Assembly (NCBI GenBank): GCA_029641185.1
Contig: JAPWGK010000002.1
Span: 1,612,001 to 1,676,000, forward strand
From: Pseudofabraea citricarpa
Taxonomy: Eukaryota; Ascomycota; Leotiomycetes; Helotiales; Dermateaceae
Reading direction: 5' to 3'
DNA: 64,000 bases
Shown: positions 1-11,836 of the stretch, piece after piece
Position numbering within the stretch: the first letter of the stretch is position 1
Layout: every line of letters starts with the position of its first letter
The notes under the pieces: model-generated
Databases searched by the model: none
What the model saw: only the letters and a program-made list of their open reading frames with translations
Told to the model about the DNA's origin: nothing
Translations under genes and position numbers: made by a program

Positions 1-951
1 CTCACCACCCTCCCCTCCCCTACCATACTCCCTCCACCATTTCTAACAGTACAACTACTGTACATTGTACACTGTACAGGCACTCAGCTCCTTACTTGAC
101 ATCATTCTTATCCCTCTGCATTCTTTGTATATTTCTTTCCCATTCTATATACTCTGATCTTGACTGCTGCTGCTGTGCAGCGCCGTAGACACCAACACGC
201 GCTCCCAGTCCAGTCCAGTCCTTGCCCCCCCCCAATTGTTCGAATACCGACCTGTCTCACGCTGATCCGCCCCTCGGTCTGCCCTGCGCTCGACTGACAC
301 GTCCAGAGGGAAAGCACGGGCGCATAGCAGAGGAGAGCGAGCCCTTCGTGGTCACAAAGAGGCCTTACCTCCCCTTCCATATACTTACCTGTCAATTGTC
401 TCTCAGTCGCATCTGCCCATCGAGAAACCTCATCGCGCGACGGCCCCCCGACTAGTATTGTGCTACGATGCGCGTATAACCCCCCGCGGCTCTGTGGACA
501 TCTATCAACCCTGGGCTCTTACCTGGCAAGCCTGCGAGCCCCCCAAGCCACCGCCCAAGTCGACGACCCAGACACCGCAAGCAAGGCGACGACGGGTGGT
601 ACAGAGGGAGAGCGAGCGAGCGAGAGAGAGAGAGAGACATCGAGAGGCAGCGACAGCGAAGAGCGGGAGCGAGAGGAAAAGAAGGGCAGCATTGTCGCGT
701 TGCCAGGAGCGCCAGAACCATCTCCATACGGCGTTGCATGTGCAACAGGCAGGCAGGAAAGTAAATCTCACGCGGACAACGGGCAATCCATCAGCAGTTT
801 CCTCGTACACGGAAGGCGACCACAAAGGTTGCCAGAGGGTCGTTGTCGAGGGTTCGACGAAATCCCCTATCGACCTGTTTCGTGTATGGGGACTAGCACC
901 TCTGCCCGCATTCAGCGATTCCCCTAATAACCGAATTCCTGAGACGATCAA
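1..951. promoter_or_regulatory. Upstream region and probable long 5' leader of the MIT-domain gene
   Basis: No convincing protein gene lies here, although several long overlapping reading frames cross it because the DNA is C- and GA-rich. A purine run of AGCG and AG units sits at about 611-636. If transcription starts early, three small upstream reading frames precede the main start: one at 469 (3 codons), one at 738 (8 codons) and one at 886 (13 codons, ending at 927). The transcription start is not visible, so their presence in the mRNA is inferred. Confidence 0.5.
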
Positions 952-3900
952 ATGGATTATTCGCAACAGCGCAAGCCATTCCACCTCGCCCACAGTTCTT
1001 CTTCGAACGCTTCAGTCGTCACCGTGCAGCGTGCAGCTTCAGTCGGTCCCGGACGATCGACTTCTCGACCGCGAGTGCCCATTTCTGCGCAAGACCTCAC
1101 CGATGCCTCAGGATCTTCATACCCCCCAAAGCCGTTGACCTCGCCCGAATCGCGACGCGCGCACAGTCGGTCGAACAGTATCAGCAGTGGTGTGCGCGAG
1201 GGAGTGGGAAACCTGAATCGCTGGAGTCAGTCTACAACCTCCTCCAAGGGCTCCCACCAGAGGAGTGGCAGTTTTTCCCGGCGCATGTCAATAGGCGGTG
1301 GAGGCTTTACCTTTGGGACTTCTGCATCAACGCAATCGCCACCGAACAAGTTGACCAAGCGTCAAGGCCCGCCGTCTGCCAACCTGCTGCCACCTCTGAT
1401 TACCCTGCCGCCATATCAGCAGAATAGTGCAACGAACGGCTCGTCTCCTCTGACCGGCGGAGTCATCACGCCCTCAACCGCTGGTCTTTTGACGGAAGCC
1501 GTACGCTCGACCGTCCCGGATTACTTCGGGGGGAAGTGGGAGGATCAGGCGCAGACGAGAGACTTTTCTGTCAAGAAATCCCCGTCTCGATCGGGAATTG
1601 AGCCGTCTCCAGCTTCTGCTACGTTTCGAAGCGCGCCTCTGGCCCGGCGCCAAACTGAAGGGGATATCAACAACTCCGAACATAGAGGTCATTCTCGGAA
1701 TCGTTCGCAGGCTGCGAAGAGTAGTGGTGGGACAGGTTCATCTAGGGATCGGAGTTCGAAGCAGCCCTCACAGAAAGCTATGTTATCAAAAGCTTTACAA
1801 AAGGCCAATACTGCCGTACTCCTCGACAATGCACAAAATTTTGAAGGGGCCATGCAGGCCTACTCGGAGGCATGTGCGCTATTGCAACAAGTAATGTCAC
1901 GGAGCTCCGGTGATGAAGATAGGCGGAAATTAGAAGCCATTGTGAGTTCTCCAGCAAGGCAATCAATAATCTGGTTGTACTAATATGCCTCACTAGCGAA
2001 CCACATATACAAGCCGCATAAGTGAGCTGCAAAAAATTGCACCTCATTTACATGATGAAGGTAAAGCACTTCCAGCACGGCCTGAGAGTGGCATGTACAA
2101 AGGTGATGGATTATCATCTCCCGTAGACGAAGACGAGGATCCTGCCGTAATTGAGACAGCAACAGTCACCAGAATAGTGAACGATGATTCGTACTTTTCA
2201 GGTTCTCAACAAGGCCGATCCAGAGCTACTGCTGATATTCCACGACGGAGGGAGTCCCTTCTGCCTTCAGCTCTAAACCCAGGGCCTTACAGACCAATGG
2301 CCACACCTGATCCATTCATCCCGCGTTCTTATTCTAAATCTCCTATGCGGGATCGTATTGCTGAGACCAATCTTAATCTAGCTCCTCCGATGGAAAGTGA
2401 ATACATGCCACCACCTCTGTCGCCAGGACGGCGGCCGCAAGAACAAATGACCTATCCACCCCCACGACAGCAACCGACCCCCGTAGAGCTTTCTAGCTCA
2501 AATCTCTCAGTTTCCTCCCCTGCCAAGGGCCACACACGAGCACCGAGCAATGAATCAATGTCCTGGCTGGACACTATTGATGAATCTAGTGGATCAACTA
2601 CATCTTCAATCCATTCACGATCATCCTCCATGGGTCTCCGGCGAAAGCACATTCGAGCACCGAGTGGAGCTACCGAGGCTGAGTTTGACGCTGCCCTGGA
2701 TGCTGCTGTAGAAGCTGCTTACGATGATGGATTTGAGCCCACGAGTAATTCTGGACAGAGCAATTATTATGATCCTGACGACGAGATTGTAGCCAATGTG
2801 CGACGGAAGGTGGAACTTGCCAAGGAGAGAGTGCGACAAACTGAGCGTGAAGCTGCCATACAAGATGCCCACGAGAAGGAAAGAAAGCGAATCCAGCTTC
2901 AGAGTGAGAGCAGACAGGATATTGCAGATGACGATTATGATGGAAACGAATCAGAAGAGGAAGAAAGGATGTTGGAAGAGATGACGAGAGGTTACGTGCT
3001 GGATGACTTTGAATTCGGTCTTCAGTCGAAATCTGCATTGCCACGAGAGTCGGATTCCAGTGGCTTTTCAGGTCGCACTTGGAATAGCTCGATAGGATCC
3101 AATCCAGCGACAACAGGAACTAATCTGTCTACAGTAAGCGAAGCATCTACGCAGATTCCTAATTTGCAATCCAAAACACCACCCCCAATGCACCCGCCGC
3201 CTGCTCAGGCTCTACCCACACCGCCAAGTCCAGGTCTTGGAGCTGGAAAAAGCGTTCGGAGCAGAAGATTGTCTGGTCAAAATCCCAAGCAGCTTAAAAT
3301 CGAAACGACGGTCCAGCAAGACAATTCAGATGAGCAAGGCAGTGCGATGGCTCCACCTCCATCACTACCGCCTCCACGTATTCCATACGGGACCAGTGGA
3401 AGTCTGCCAAAAACTGCTGGTTTTGCAGCACCGAGGCAGCCTTCACAAGCTGGAAATAGAGTACCTATGCCCCAATCAGCAAGACAGGCATCATCGTCAT
3501 TCCCTGGACCCAGCCCATCTGAAATCGTTTCTCCTCCAACGCCAACCCTCACCCAGACCTTTTCTCATGATAGTGACAATGGGCCTCTTCCACGGTCTGG
3601 CTCTCCAAACAGAACGCAATCCAGATCGGGAATGCGCAAGAACTTCTCATCCTCGAGCCTTAAGGGACTCAAGGGTCGCAACTTGTCCGTATCCAATATT
3701 GATGACCTTTCTGAAACCTCGCCAAATACACCTATGAGCTCGCAGTTTGCCTCCACCAGCTCAAGGGATGGAAGGCTACCTGCTATGCCCACTCTACCCA
3801 CGCCAATCGCTGCTGCATTCAAAGAAAAGCTGAGCGCCCCAAACGGTGGGCTTTATTTATTTAATCAAGATATGCATACACCAGAAAGTCCCGGCTCGCC

Positions 3901-4839
3901 AAATCCTCTCAATACTGGAGCACCAATTCCTTTAGAACCATGTCCAAACGAGTTTCTACTGCGACCATTCTGGCTGATGCGCGCATTGTACCAAACCATT
4001 GCTCACCCTCGAGGCGGATACCTTTCCACAAAACTGTTTGTCCCTCGGGATGTGTGGCGCGTGAAGGGCGTTAAGATCAAAGGCGTGGAGGACAAAATTG
4101 CTAATTGTGACTTTTTGACCGCTGCTCTGATGAAGCTTGCACAGGTAGATTCATACGATGCTGATGCAGTTCTCGAGGAGATGCAAGCTCTTGAATCTGT
4201 ACTCGAGCAAGTTCAAGCCACGCTGTCTAAGAAATTAGGCAACGAAGTCGGGGTGCAAGGTTCAGGTGGGCTTTTCAAAGATGCATCGGGAGGTGGAGAT
4301 ACCGAGACGGGAACCACAGGATCGAAATCAGGGAGTAGCATGTCAAGCAAAGCCTCTTCATTTTCCTGGAGGAGACTACGATCTAAAAATTCCGGCGTCG
4401 GCCTTTCCAATGCGTACTCGAACAAAAATGTCGCACCTGACGCACCGAAGGAAGGGCTTACTATGAGCACTCTTCCCATGACTTCCCTCACGACAATTCG
4501 ATATGCAAAGCGAGATATCAGCCAAGTTCAGTTTTCCGGGCCTCACGCCAACTACATGAGTGCGCTGGCCAAACTGTTTGACGCTGCTCAAGTCATTGGT
4601 AAGAAGTATTTGGAAATTCAACATTCGAATCATTGACTAACATCTCTTTAGATCAAATTGCGCGTCAAGTGGAAGATCCTGGCCTTCGACACGCTGACAA
4701 GACCCAGGTGGGCCTAGAACTGTGTACACGTCATGCTGCTGAGTTTTTCGGTTTCTACATCTGCAGATTCGTTCTCAACGACATCAGCATGCTTTTGGAC
4801 AAGTTCATCAAGAGAGGAAGTGAGTGGGTACTCGTGTGA
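952..4839 (+). CDS. MIT (microtubule interacting and trafficking) domain protein, large and mostly disordered
   Basis: Three exons: 952-1941, 1997-4598 and 4652-4839, with introns of 55 and 53 bases, give 1259 residues. The MIT domain spans roughly residues 280-350 and crosses the first intron: a helix with KALQKANTAVLLDNAQ, then EGAMQAYSEACALLQQV, then a third helix ending SRISELQKI. MIT domains bind C-terminal tails of ESCRT-III proteins or related endosomal partners, so a role at endosomes or in membrane trafficking is plausible but inferred. Most of the rest is Ser/Pro/Gly-rich and low in complexity, with an acidic coiled stretch near residue 590. A more ordered C-terminal region starts near NEFLLRPFWLMRALYQTI (about residue 1000). 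The start is the first ATG of the long frame. The last exon ends in a short tail after LDKFIKRG; an alternative splice at its GTGAGT would change only the last few residues. Confidence 0.85.
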
Positions 4840-5424
4840 AAGACTCTTTCCGTTATCACTACTGCGGCGCGGCTTTGTTCGCTAGCCATGATATCCTTGG
4901 ATTATGATGCTCTTCTTAGTAAGGCTAAGATGACGGCTCAATACGGCGCAACGCTCTTCTTCTTTCTTCGCTCTTTTTTTCTTTGTTTAATTATTTGCTT
5001 TGGTTGATGGGAAATGTTACAACGACTGGTGTTTTGGAGGAGTACATTTCTGGGAAAGACGATCGATTGATACCATACCATACCCTCGCACTATCTACAT
5101 ATACCGTTCCGGTTGTCATTTGTATAGTTGGCTCCAAGCAGTCATGAAGAGCTACTCTGCTAGACTAGACACTTTGTCTATACGTCCTTTTATCTGTATA
5201 TACCGACGCAGTAGCATGAGAATAATACCACCGTACTGCCTGAACCACTATTAATGCTCCGTCTCAAAGTCCCAATCACGCGAATGCTACGACTCGATCA
5301 TACTGAATACTGAGCTGAAAAGCCAAACGTGAATTCGAATATCATTTTTTTTAATCGCTACAAAAACCTGCCGCTTATCGAGGACCTTTTCTAGTACGCA
5401 ATTCGCCCGTCCATCGTTTTAACA
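4840..5424. other. Convergent intergenic region
   Basis: This stretch holds the 3' ends of two convergent genes. A T/C-rich tract lies at about 4955-4990 and a T run near 5345. I see no gene in it. Confidence 0.6.
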
Positions 5425-7589
5425 TCATTGCATCTTCTCGTGAGTCGCCATCAAAGAACCTGTGGGTCGTTAGTAACCGGTAGGGACTTCTGTCAGTGAG
5501 TGTACACATACCAATAAAAGTGACCACCAATCTGCTTCGCACTTGGCAGATATCCTCTGGCACCAACCAAATAGTTGCGCCCATCTTTCTGGCAATACTG
5601 ATGCTAAGCTTAGCGTTCAGATAAGCATCATCGTCTGTTCTTCCGCTGGTAACCAGATCATAGTCGACGTAGCTGCTCTTCATGCCGTTCAAAACATCCA
5701 GAAGGAAAATTCCAGTTCCGATAGCTGAATCCTTGAAAGACCGAATCTGAGAGCTCTTGCCGCCCTTCCGAGACATGTCGTTTGCCCACTTCACCATCTC
5801 TGCATCAGTGATCTCCCGTTTCCCTAATCTTTGTGCCAGCGCAGAGAGGGTCTCGGAAATATCCTTTCGCATCAATTGCCATACCAAGCCCAGAGTCAAT
5901 GTGCGCTGTCCATCAGTGATATCAGCGCCCTGTACTCCCACAAGTGAAAACCTGTTTTGTTTCCCTAATTCTATGGCGTAGTTGGTGTTCTCTACGGCCT
6001 TGAACCTCGACATCTCTGCTCCGCTAGCAGGAACCTTGTTGACATGACGCCAATTGACTGAACCTTTGACGACCTTGTCATATGCCTGTAGCAGGATTGT
6101 ACCATCGCGTAAATCATCGTACAATGAGTTGACAGCTGGCTGAACATCCAAACTATTGAGCCACAGAGTGAAAACTCTTGCCTCTCGCTCGCCCTCTGCA
6201 TCAAAGTCATCGACTTCCAGCTTCTCTTCTTCGGTGATCGGATCCAAAGCAGGATGTGTGTTGAATAGATTAGCGACGAATGCAAGATTGAGCTTCGGGT
6301 TTCCCGCGACAAGCGAACTAGGAGAAAGGAACTTGCGACAGTTTAGCTTGTCGGCATTTTGCAGTACTTCCTCTGCTCGTTGCAAGAGATCGCGTGTCTG
6401 CAAAGGTCCTCGTGTACAGCCGTATTCTGGAGCAATCTGCGCAAGGAGGACGGTGTAATTTTCTGCGTCCTTAACGTCACTTGAAAAGTTTTGTACTCTA
6501 CTACGTGTCAGTGAAGTCCTACAGCCAGAATCCACCAAGACTTACCTTCGAGGCCAGTTTGCAGCCTTCAAGTGGAAATTGACCCATCTCAAAAGAATCT
6601 GTTCCGGGGGAAGTCTCAAAAACTGCTCAAGAGTCTCGTCCTCATCAAGTAGGCGATACAATTCTGGGTGAAGCTTGATGTCAATCTTTCCCAAAAGACC
6701 TCTGCGAATGACCTGCCAAATCAAGCCCAAAATCAAGTGCTCCCGTACTTCGATAATATCCCCACTTCCGATGTTTACAACGGAACAACCAATACCCTTT
6801 GCAGACTCAATAACAATGTTGTTGTTCTCTGTCATATGGAAGGCGTTTAGGGTCTTGATCTTCTTTCCCGCCCGATTCAGTACACGCTCGTCGATGGTGT
6901 CAGGTACACTGTCATTGATCAACTTGGCCAACACAAGTCCATCCTTGCACTCGTCAAACATCTCAAATGTATCGGTGGGAAATGGGAGGCGAGAACCAAT
7001 GTCCGGATCGCCTGCCAACACAGCATTGATGTGCCTTGTAAATTCCGTGCGTTCATCTTCGTTGATGGTATGGGTAACGTTGGATGATGAACCTTGAACA
7101 TGAATGCGCCCACTGACACTGCCCTTGGAGGCATGGCCACCCGTTTGCTGTGAGACTATTCCTCCGGTAGAAGCCTTTGCAGGACCAGAAGAGAGGCGCT
7201 TTTGGGCTGGAGAAGAGTCGCGAAGCTTGGAGACCAGCTAAATACCGAGTTAGTATTTCCGACAGCAAGCAGCACGCCACAATAACATACACCAACATAG
7301 TCGTCCAACTCGACGCGCCGCGAGGAATCTAGCTCAACCTCTTTCAAGGCTTGTCGGACAACATCATACGGCTGTCTCTCACTTGACTGAGTAGCCTTGA
7401 TTGCGGTCGCCTCGTCAATGTATCCTTTGTCGTCTACGTCCAGCTTGCGGAATGCGTCCTGGAGGCCGAAGATCTCGTCCTGTTGGAACTGAGGATATTT
7501 CCTGCGCAAGTTGAATTTAGCAAGCTGCTATAGAATCACGACACGGCACACATGCGCTCGACATACCTCTGCAGTTTAATGACGTTCAT
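5425..7589 (-). CDS. SAC6: Fimbrin (actin-bundling protein, Sac6/Fim1 type)
   Basis: Five exons on the minus strand: 7567-7589, 7291-7501, 6546-7237, 5512-6497 and 5425-5459, giving 648 residues, the usual fungal fimbrin length. The first exon is only 23 bases and encodes MNVIKLQ. The N-terminal part holds one good EF-hand loop (DVDDKGYIDE) followed by a degenerate second hand. Four calponin-homology domains follow as two actin-binding tandems, recognisable by LAKLINDSVPDTIDERVLN, LGLIWQVIRRGLL, RVFTLWLNSLDVQPAVNSLYDDLRDG and LGLVWQLMRKDI. Fimbrin crosslinks actin filaments in endocytic patches and the subapical collar, which matters for polarised hyphal growth. The last small exon restores the expected ending VTFIGSLMA after the final CH domain. 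It is divergent from the thioesterase gene, with 747 bases between the two starts. Confidence 0.95.
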
Positions 7590-8336
7590 GGTTGTTGTTT
7601 GCGAGATCTGAGTTGTGGTCTTCAAGCTTGTTGGAGAAGGAGGGGTCGTTTAGGGGTTTTCAATCGGCGACAACGCGCGCCTGGAGCAGGCTGCCGGTTA
7701 CTTCGGACTTCTGAGATAATGCAGAGGCTGTCCTGCGGTTCTGTGCAATTTCAATGCGGTAGGAGGATGAGATTACAATGTATGGAAACACGGCGGACTG
7801 GGATTTGGGCTTTTGAGTATGGGATTGGGAGTGGGAGCACGCATAGGCAGCGCTTGGGGGGGAAATAGAGAAGGCGTTGGAAGGTCAGCGAGGGAGTCGA
7901 CTTGGCTGTTGCGTCACATGGAGGGGTCGTTTTGTCCTTCACTTTACTGTAGGTGTCCATCTCCATCGCCCAGCAAAATCTAAAATCTAGCAGCCCAGCC
8001 CCGGCACGCACAGCCTCCTTTCTACCGTACCTACTTTGCACATCTCGCAATCGCAGTCGCAGCCTCCAAGCAATTGATCTCCGCCTTCGTCTTCGTCTTC
8101 ATCGCACAGGCATCACTGCTAACGGCATCTGATCCTCTCTGTACAGCCGTCGCTTCGTCCCTCTGCTGTTCCACGTAAGCCAGCAACCACAACCTCCGTC
8201 GCAAGACAGGCAGCATACATCGCATCTTGGCTGGCTGACGACAGCATTTTGCCCCAGGTTCCGAGGAAGTCCCTGAGATTGGAGAGCTTCATTCCCAAGG
8301 CTCACCTTTCTAAGTTCACCAGCCACTGTGTCGAGA
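7590..8336. promoter_or_regulatory. Divergent promoter region between fimbrin and thioesterase genes
   Basis: The two genes start head to head with 747 bases between their ATGs. Several open frames cross it but none has coding character. A T/C-rich segment with repeated CTTCGT lies near 8085-8102. No TATA box was identified with confidence. Confidence 0.5.
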
Positions 8337-8918
8337 ATGGCCGCCACTCCTGAGCTCGAGCATGTTCGCTCAGTCTGGGGGAGGATGAAGGGCAACAGTC
8401 CCATCTATGATTTCCTCCTGTCTGATGTGGAAATTGTCTCCGCCTCAAAGGGCACCGTCACATCACGTCTGGTCCTGGCTGCGCAGCATGTCAATTCTCG
8501 CGGGACGATTCACGGCGCAGTGAGTGCAAGCCTGGTGGACTGGAGTGGTGGGCTTGCCATTGCAACTCACGGGCTGGAGAAGACGGGGGCCAGTATTGAC
8601 ATCCATGTGGGTGATCCTATACTCTCCCAACACTCTTCTTCCAAGTCTTCTTTCACTTTCTAATGTTGAGGGTATCTAATTTATATATGGGTTTGGCACA
8701 AGTACCGCCTTAGCAGCTGGTTCTAACAAGAATGTTTGAATGTGTAGGTTACATACATCGGCACGGCCCATATAAATGAGACGATCGAGATCGAAGCAAT
8801 TGCCAACAAAGTTGGACGGTCTGTGGCTTTTACTACCATCAGAATAAGCAAAATCGTCGATGGCAAGCCCGGCCCCATGGTAGCAACAGCATCGCATACT
8901 AAATACATCAAGCAATAA
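8337..8918 (+). CDS. Hotdog-fold acyl-CoA thioesterase (PaaI/THEM2-like)
   Basis: Two exons, 8337-8606 and 8748-8918, with a 141-base intron, encode 146 residues. The hotdog core is visible as RGTIHGAVSASLVDWSGGLA, where the His-Gly turn and the following Asp belong to the active-site region of this family, then SIDIHVTYIGTAHINETIEIEA spanning the splice, and the terminal strand PMVATASHTKYI. Proteins of this type hydrolyse acyl-CoA thioesters, and the human relative THEM2 works on medium and long chains at mitochondria. The exact substrate cannot be read from sequence. I chose the ATG at 8337; the frame also extends upstream to a GTG, which is unlikely as a eukaryotic start. Confidence 0.85.
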
Positions 8919-9460
8919 TGTTAGGGATTCTTCTTTCTCGCAGTTGAGGGGAGCGAGATGGCTCTGTTCCCGCCGTCTTCTTTGAGTTCGGTATGGGAAT
9001 CATGCATTCCGTACTCACTCGGACGGCGGATATGAATTTGGCTTCTTCAGCAGCTTTAGATACCACATCGCGTCTGACACTCGTGATAGAGGTAATTTGA
9101 ACGGCCTACAAATATATATAGAATAATAGAGCGGGGTTTTACTAGAACTTAGATTGGTACACAGCCAAGCTTTCCTTCTTTTTTCCCCTCCCGCTTTTTT
9201 GGTGAAAAACATTGCAAACAAATCTTTCAGCTGAACATATCCATTCATACTCCCTTAAATGATGCATCTCTTAATATCAAAAGCCCTTGACGTTTGCCAA
9301 CCTGCAGGTGTTCACGAACGACGATATTGTTTGGCCTGAGGCACACCATTAGCGACTACCTCATGATTTCATTGCATTGATTTTTTCTTTTTTGTCTTCA
9401 AGCTCTCCACTTCATTACCTACCTTATTCTGCCTTTTCATTCCCCGAGTTGCTTTTGACC
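8919..9460. other. Intergenic region
   Basis: This contains the 3' flank of the thioesterase gene and the promoter of the next gene, both on the plus strand. A T-rich tract lies at 9380-9400, just upstream of the next start. Nothing else is recognised. Confidence 0.5.
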
Positions 9461-10636
9461 ATGTCTACCTGCAAAATATGTGCTCAGGCTTTGATCCTTG
9501 AGTTAGATCCGGAAGAGTAAGTTCAGGCTTAAGACAAACAATCCCTTACTATCTGCGTGCCCAACTAATCTTAGTAGCTTCGACGAGACAACATCTTCTG
9601 CAGCTGGTGGCTCATCTGGCTCTGTTCCGGACGACTTAACGACATCATGTGGCTGTCATTTTCATTGGTAAGATTCTCATGCTGCCATTACTGAATGGTT
9701 CCCAAACGATATCACATGTTCTTTGTGGAGACTGAGAAGAGATTTACTCTTTTTCTGCAGTGTCATCACAAGTCCAGGCCAAGCGAATGTTGGAGGGAGG
9801 AGTATCTTCTATTTCTGTCAACGACAGAACCATACCCTAGTATTAGCCATTGCTAATTGTTTGGGTATATAGGCAGTGTTTGTTAGACGAGAGTCCTCAA
9901 ATTGCAATCTCCTTGAGCTGCCCTTCTTGCAACACTTCTCTCGCTTCAACACCATCAGGCCCTTCGGCTACCAATAATATTTACCCGACGCCATCTCAGC
10001 AACCTCAAATTCTGACACGCTATCATAATGAAGGTGGCATCCAAGAGAACCTTGACATTTTACCATTAGTCACAGAGGAAGCTTATTTGGATGCCAATCC
10101 AGCCGCAAGGCCCGCGAGAGCCTACATGGTATGTGCTAACTGACGTCTTATTTTCCACACATGTTAAATCTGTTATGACATTATTTTCGACTGCTCTCTA
10201 CTATACCTCCCAAAATTCCGACAAACGCTAACAATTTGGGGGTTTGCAGACTATGTGTAGCGAAGGAGATGTTGCGGGCATATGGGAACTGTTAAGAGCA
10301 ATTGAGGAGGACTCAGATGAAGAAGACATGAGTCCTTCAGAGTTGCTGCGTTACCAAGACCCTCTAGATTCTCAGAATACTGGTCTTCATCTGGCCATCG
10401 CACAATCTCAGCAGGAGGCTGTCTGGTTGCTTTTATGGTTGGCCACGGATCTCCCGACCGAAGTCTTCCCAGAAGAGGTGGCCCACGCAGCCGGCACTCT
10501 CGGTGCTGGTCGAGGGACGGCTCAGGGACCAGATATTAGGAAGCTTCGGAATGAACACGGGCTTACAGCAGCAGATGTTGCCGGAAGCATGGGAAGCACA
10601 TGGAGCAGGTTGTTGGATGCCGGGGTGCTCGCATAA
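9461..10636 (+). CDS. RING-like zinc-binding plus ankyrin-repeat protein
   Basis: Four exons are predicted: 9461-9516, 9575-9667, 9873-10128 and 10250-10636, encoding about 263 residues. The N-terminus has CKIC, then CGCHFHWQCLLDE, then CPSC, a spacing like a RING or related cross-brace zinc finger with the first loop enlarged by a Ser/Gly-rich insert. The C-terminal part has ankyrin-like helices (NTGLHLAIAQSQQEAVWLLLWLA and NEHGLTAADVAGSMG). RING proteins often act as ubiquitin ligases and ankyrin repeats bind partners, so a ligase adaptor is possible, but function is not established here. The third intron is about 205 bases, and its acceptor was chosen because it restores the FHWQC zinc-ligand run. 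The acceptor of the first intron is ambiguous by one codon (TAGTAG). Confidence 0.7.
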
Positions 10637-11836
10637 GCTTTTCTTTTTCTTTATTTTCTTTGCTCGCATGTGTGTACGGCGAAATGAGCATTTGCGGCTC
10701 CTGAATTGGATGATATGAAATCAAATGCAATAATACCCATAAATAAATAGTCAACGAAAGTGGCATGCGATGCGACCTATCACGAGCGGGGACAATGGAA
10801 TGGAATGGGATCCTCGTTCCTGTAAGCGATGAGCTGGCAGTGTTCTGGAAAAGGGTGGAAGGGCTGACTGACACATTCATTAAGTATTTACAGTATTATT
10901 CACTGACTAGCTGGCAAGTGCCGGGAACCGCTGGCTGGCTGGGATCATGGGATGGATGGATTGTTCTATGCTCGGTGCGAGGACGTCGACGTCATAGCGA
11001 CAAGGCTGGCAGAAGACTCGCGATTCGCAACTTGCGAGTTTCCGCACTCCGCCAAAGTAAAATCATCCATCCACCGCATCCTGTCCACAAGGCTACATAC
11101 AGGCCACCAATGCTACTGTACCGTATCGCACCGCACCACCACCGCACCGCACCGTACGGCGTACTCGGGAACTCAGCAATTGTTATTGCCTGATGGATGT
11201 CTGCCAAGTCATTACTGTCCACTCTAAAAGACGCTTCTGCCATCACGACGATCACGCGTCTGCTATGGGCATTTCCGATTCAACCCTGATTGCCCATGCG
11301 AGCTACAGTAATCCCTACGTAAGTACCGTACCGAAGGTCAGTCGGTTTCTTCTCCTTCTCCTTCTCCTGGATACCACAGTACAAGTACCTTCCTCAGCTC
11401 CCTCTTCCTATCCAACAACATCATGATACTTCCGACAAAGCCGGAAAGCGAACTGTATTGAACCTACAGTACTTGTCTCACCTCGCCCCCATCTCACCTC
11501 ATTGAGCTACATCAAAATCGTCAGCTCCCCAACAGTTGGTGACTCGTCTCGAAACATCCCTATTTCGTGGTATATAAGACGTTGGTAACACAGCCCTCGC
11601 CTGCGGGTATTCAGGTTTCAAGACAGAAAATACTAACAACGTTCTTTATTTCAGGGCTGTATAACGGTTATTATTTCTCCAACGGCGCCCGAAAGTCTCT
11701 TGAAACGGCGATCCTCAGCACACTGTAACCATCTAGCGAGCGCAAGGCATCACTTCTGACGCCACTTCAGACGACTCTTTTGCCCTCGAGACCGTCAGAA
11801 TCTGTGACCATACACGAAGTTCTAGGAAAATTTGCG
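10637..11836. promoter_or_regulatory. Long intergenic and promoter region of the sterol O-acyltransferase gene
   Basis: No protein gene is seen in these 1.2 kb. Notable elements are a CACCGCACC-type low-complexity patch at about 11130-11160, a CTTCTC-type repeat at 11349-11366, a TATA-like box at 11571 and a possible 5' leader intron ending at 11654. Confidence 0.5.
11571..11578 (+). promoter_or_regulatory. TATA-like box
   Basis: TATATAAG lies about 266 bases upstream of the predicted start codon of the sterol O-acyltransferase. A possible leader intron between them would bring it closer to the start in the mature mRNA. Confidence 0.4.

Noticed and set aside
458..1138. A 226-codon plus-strand frame overlapping the start of the MIT gene
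   Set aside because: Low-complexity Arg/Glu/Ser sequence from GA-rich DNA; it overlaps the real start and has no domain.
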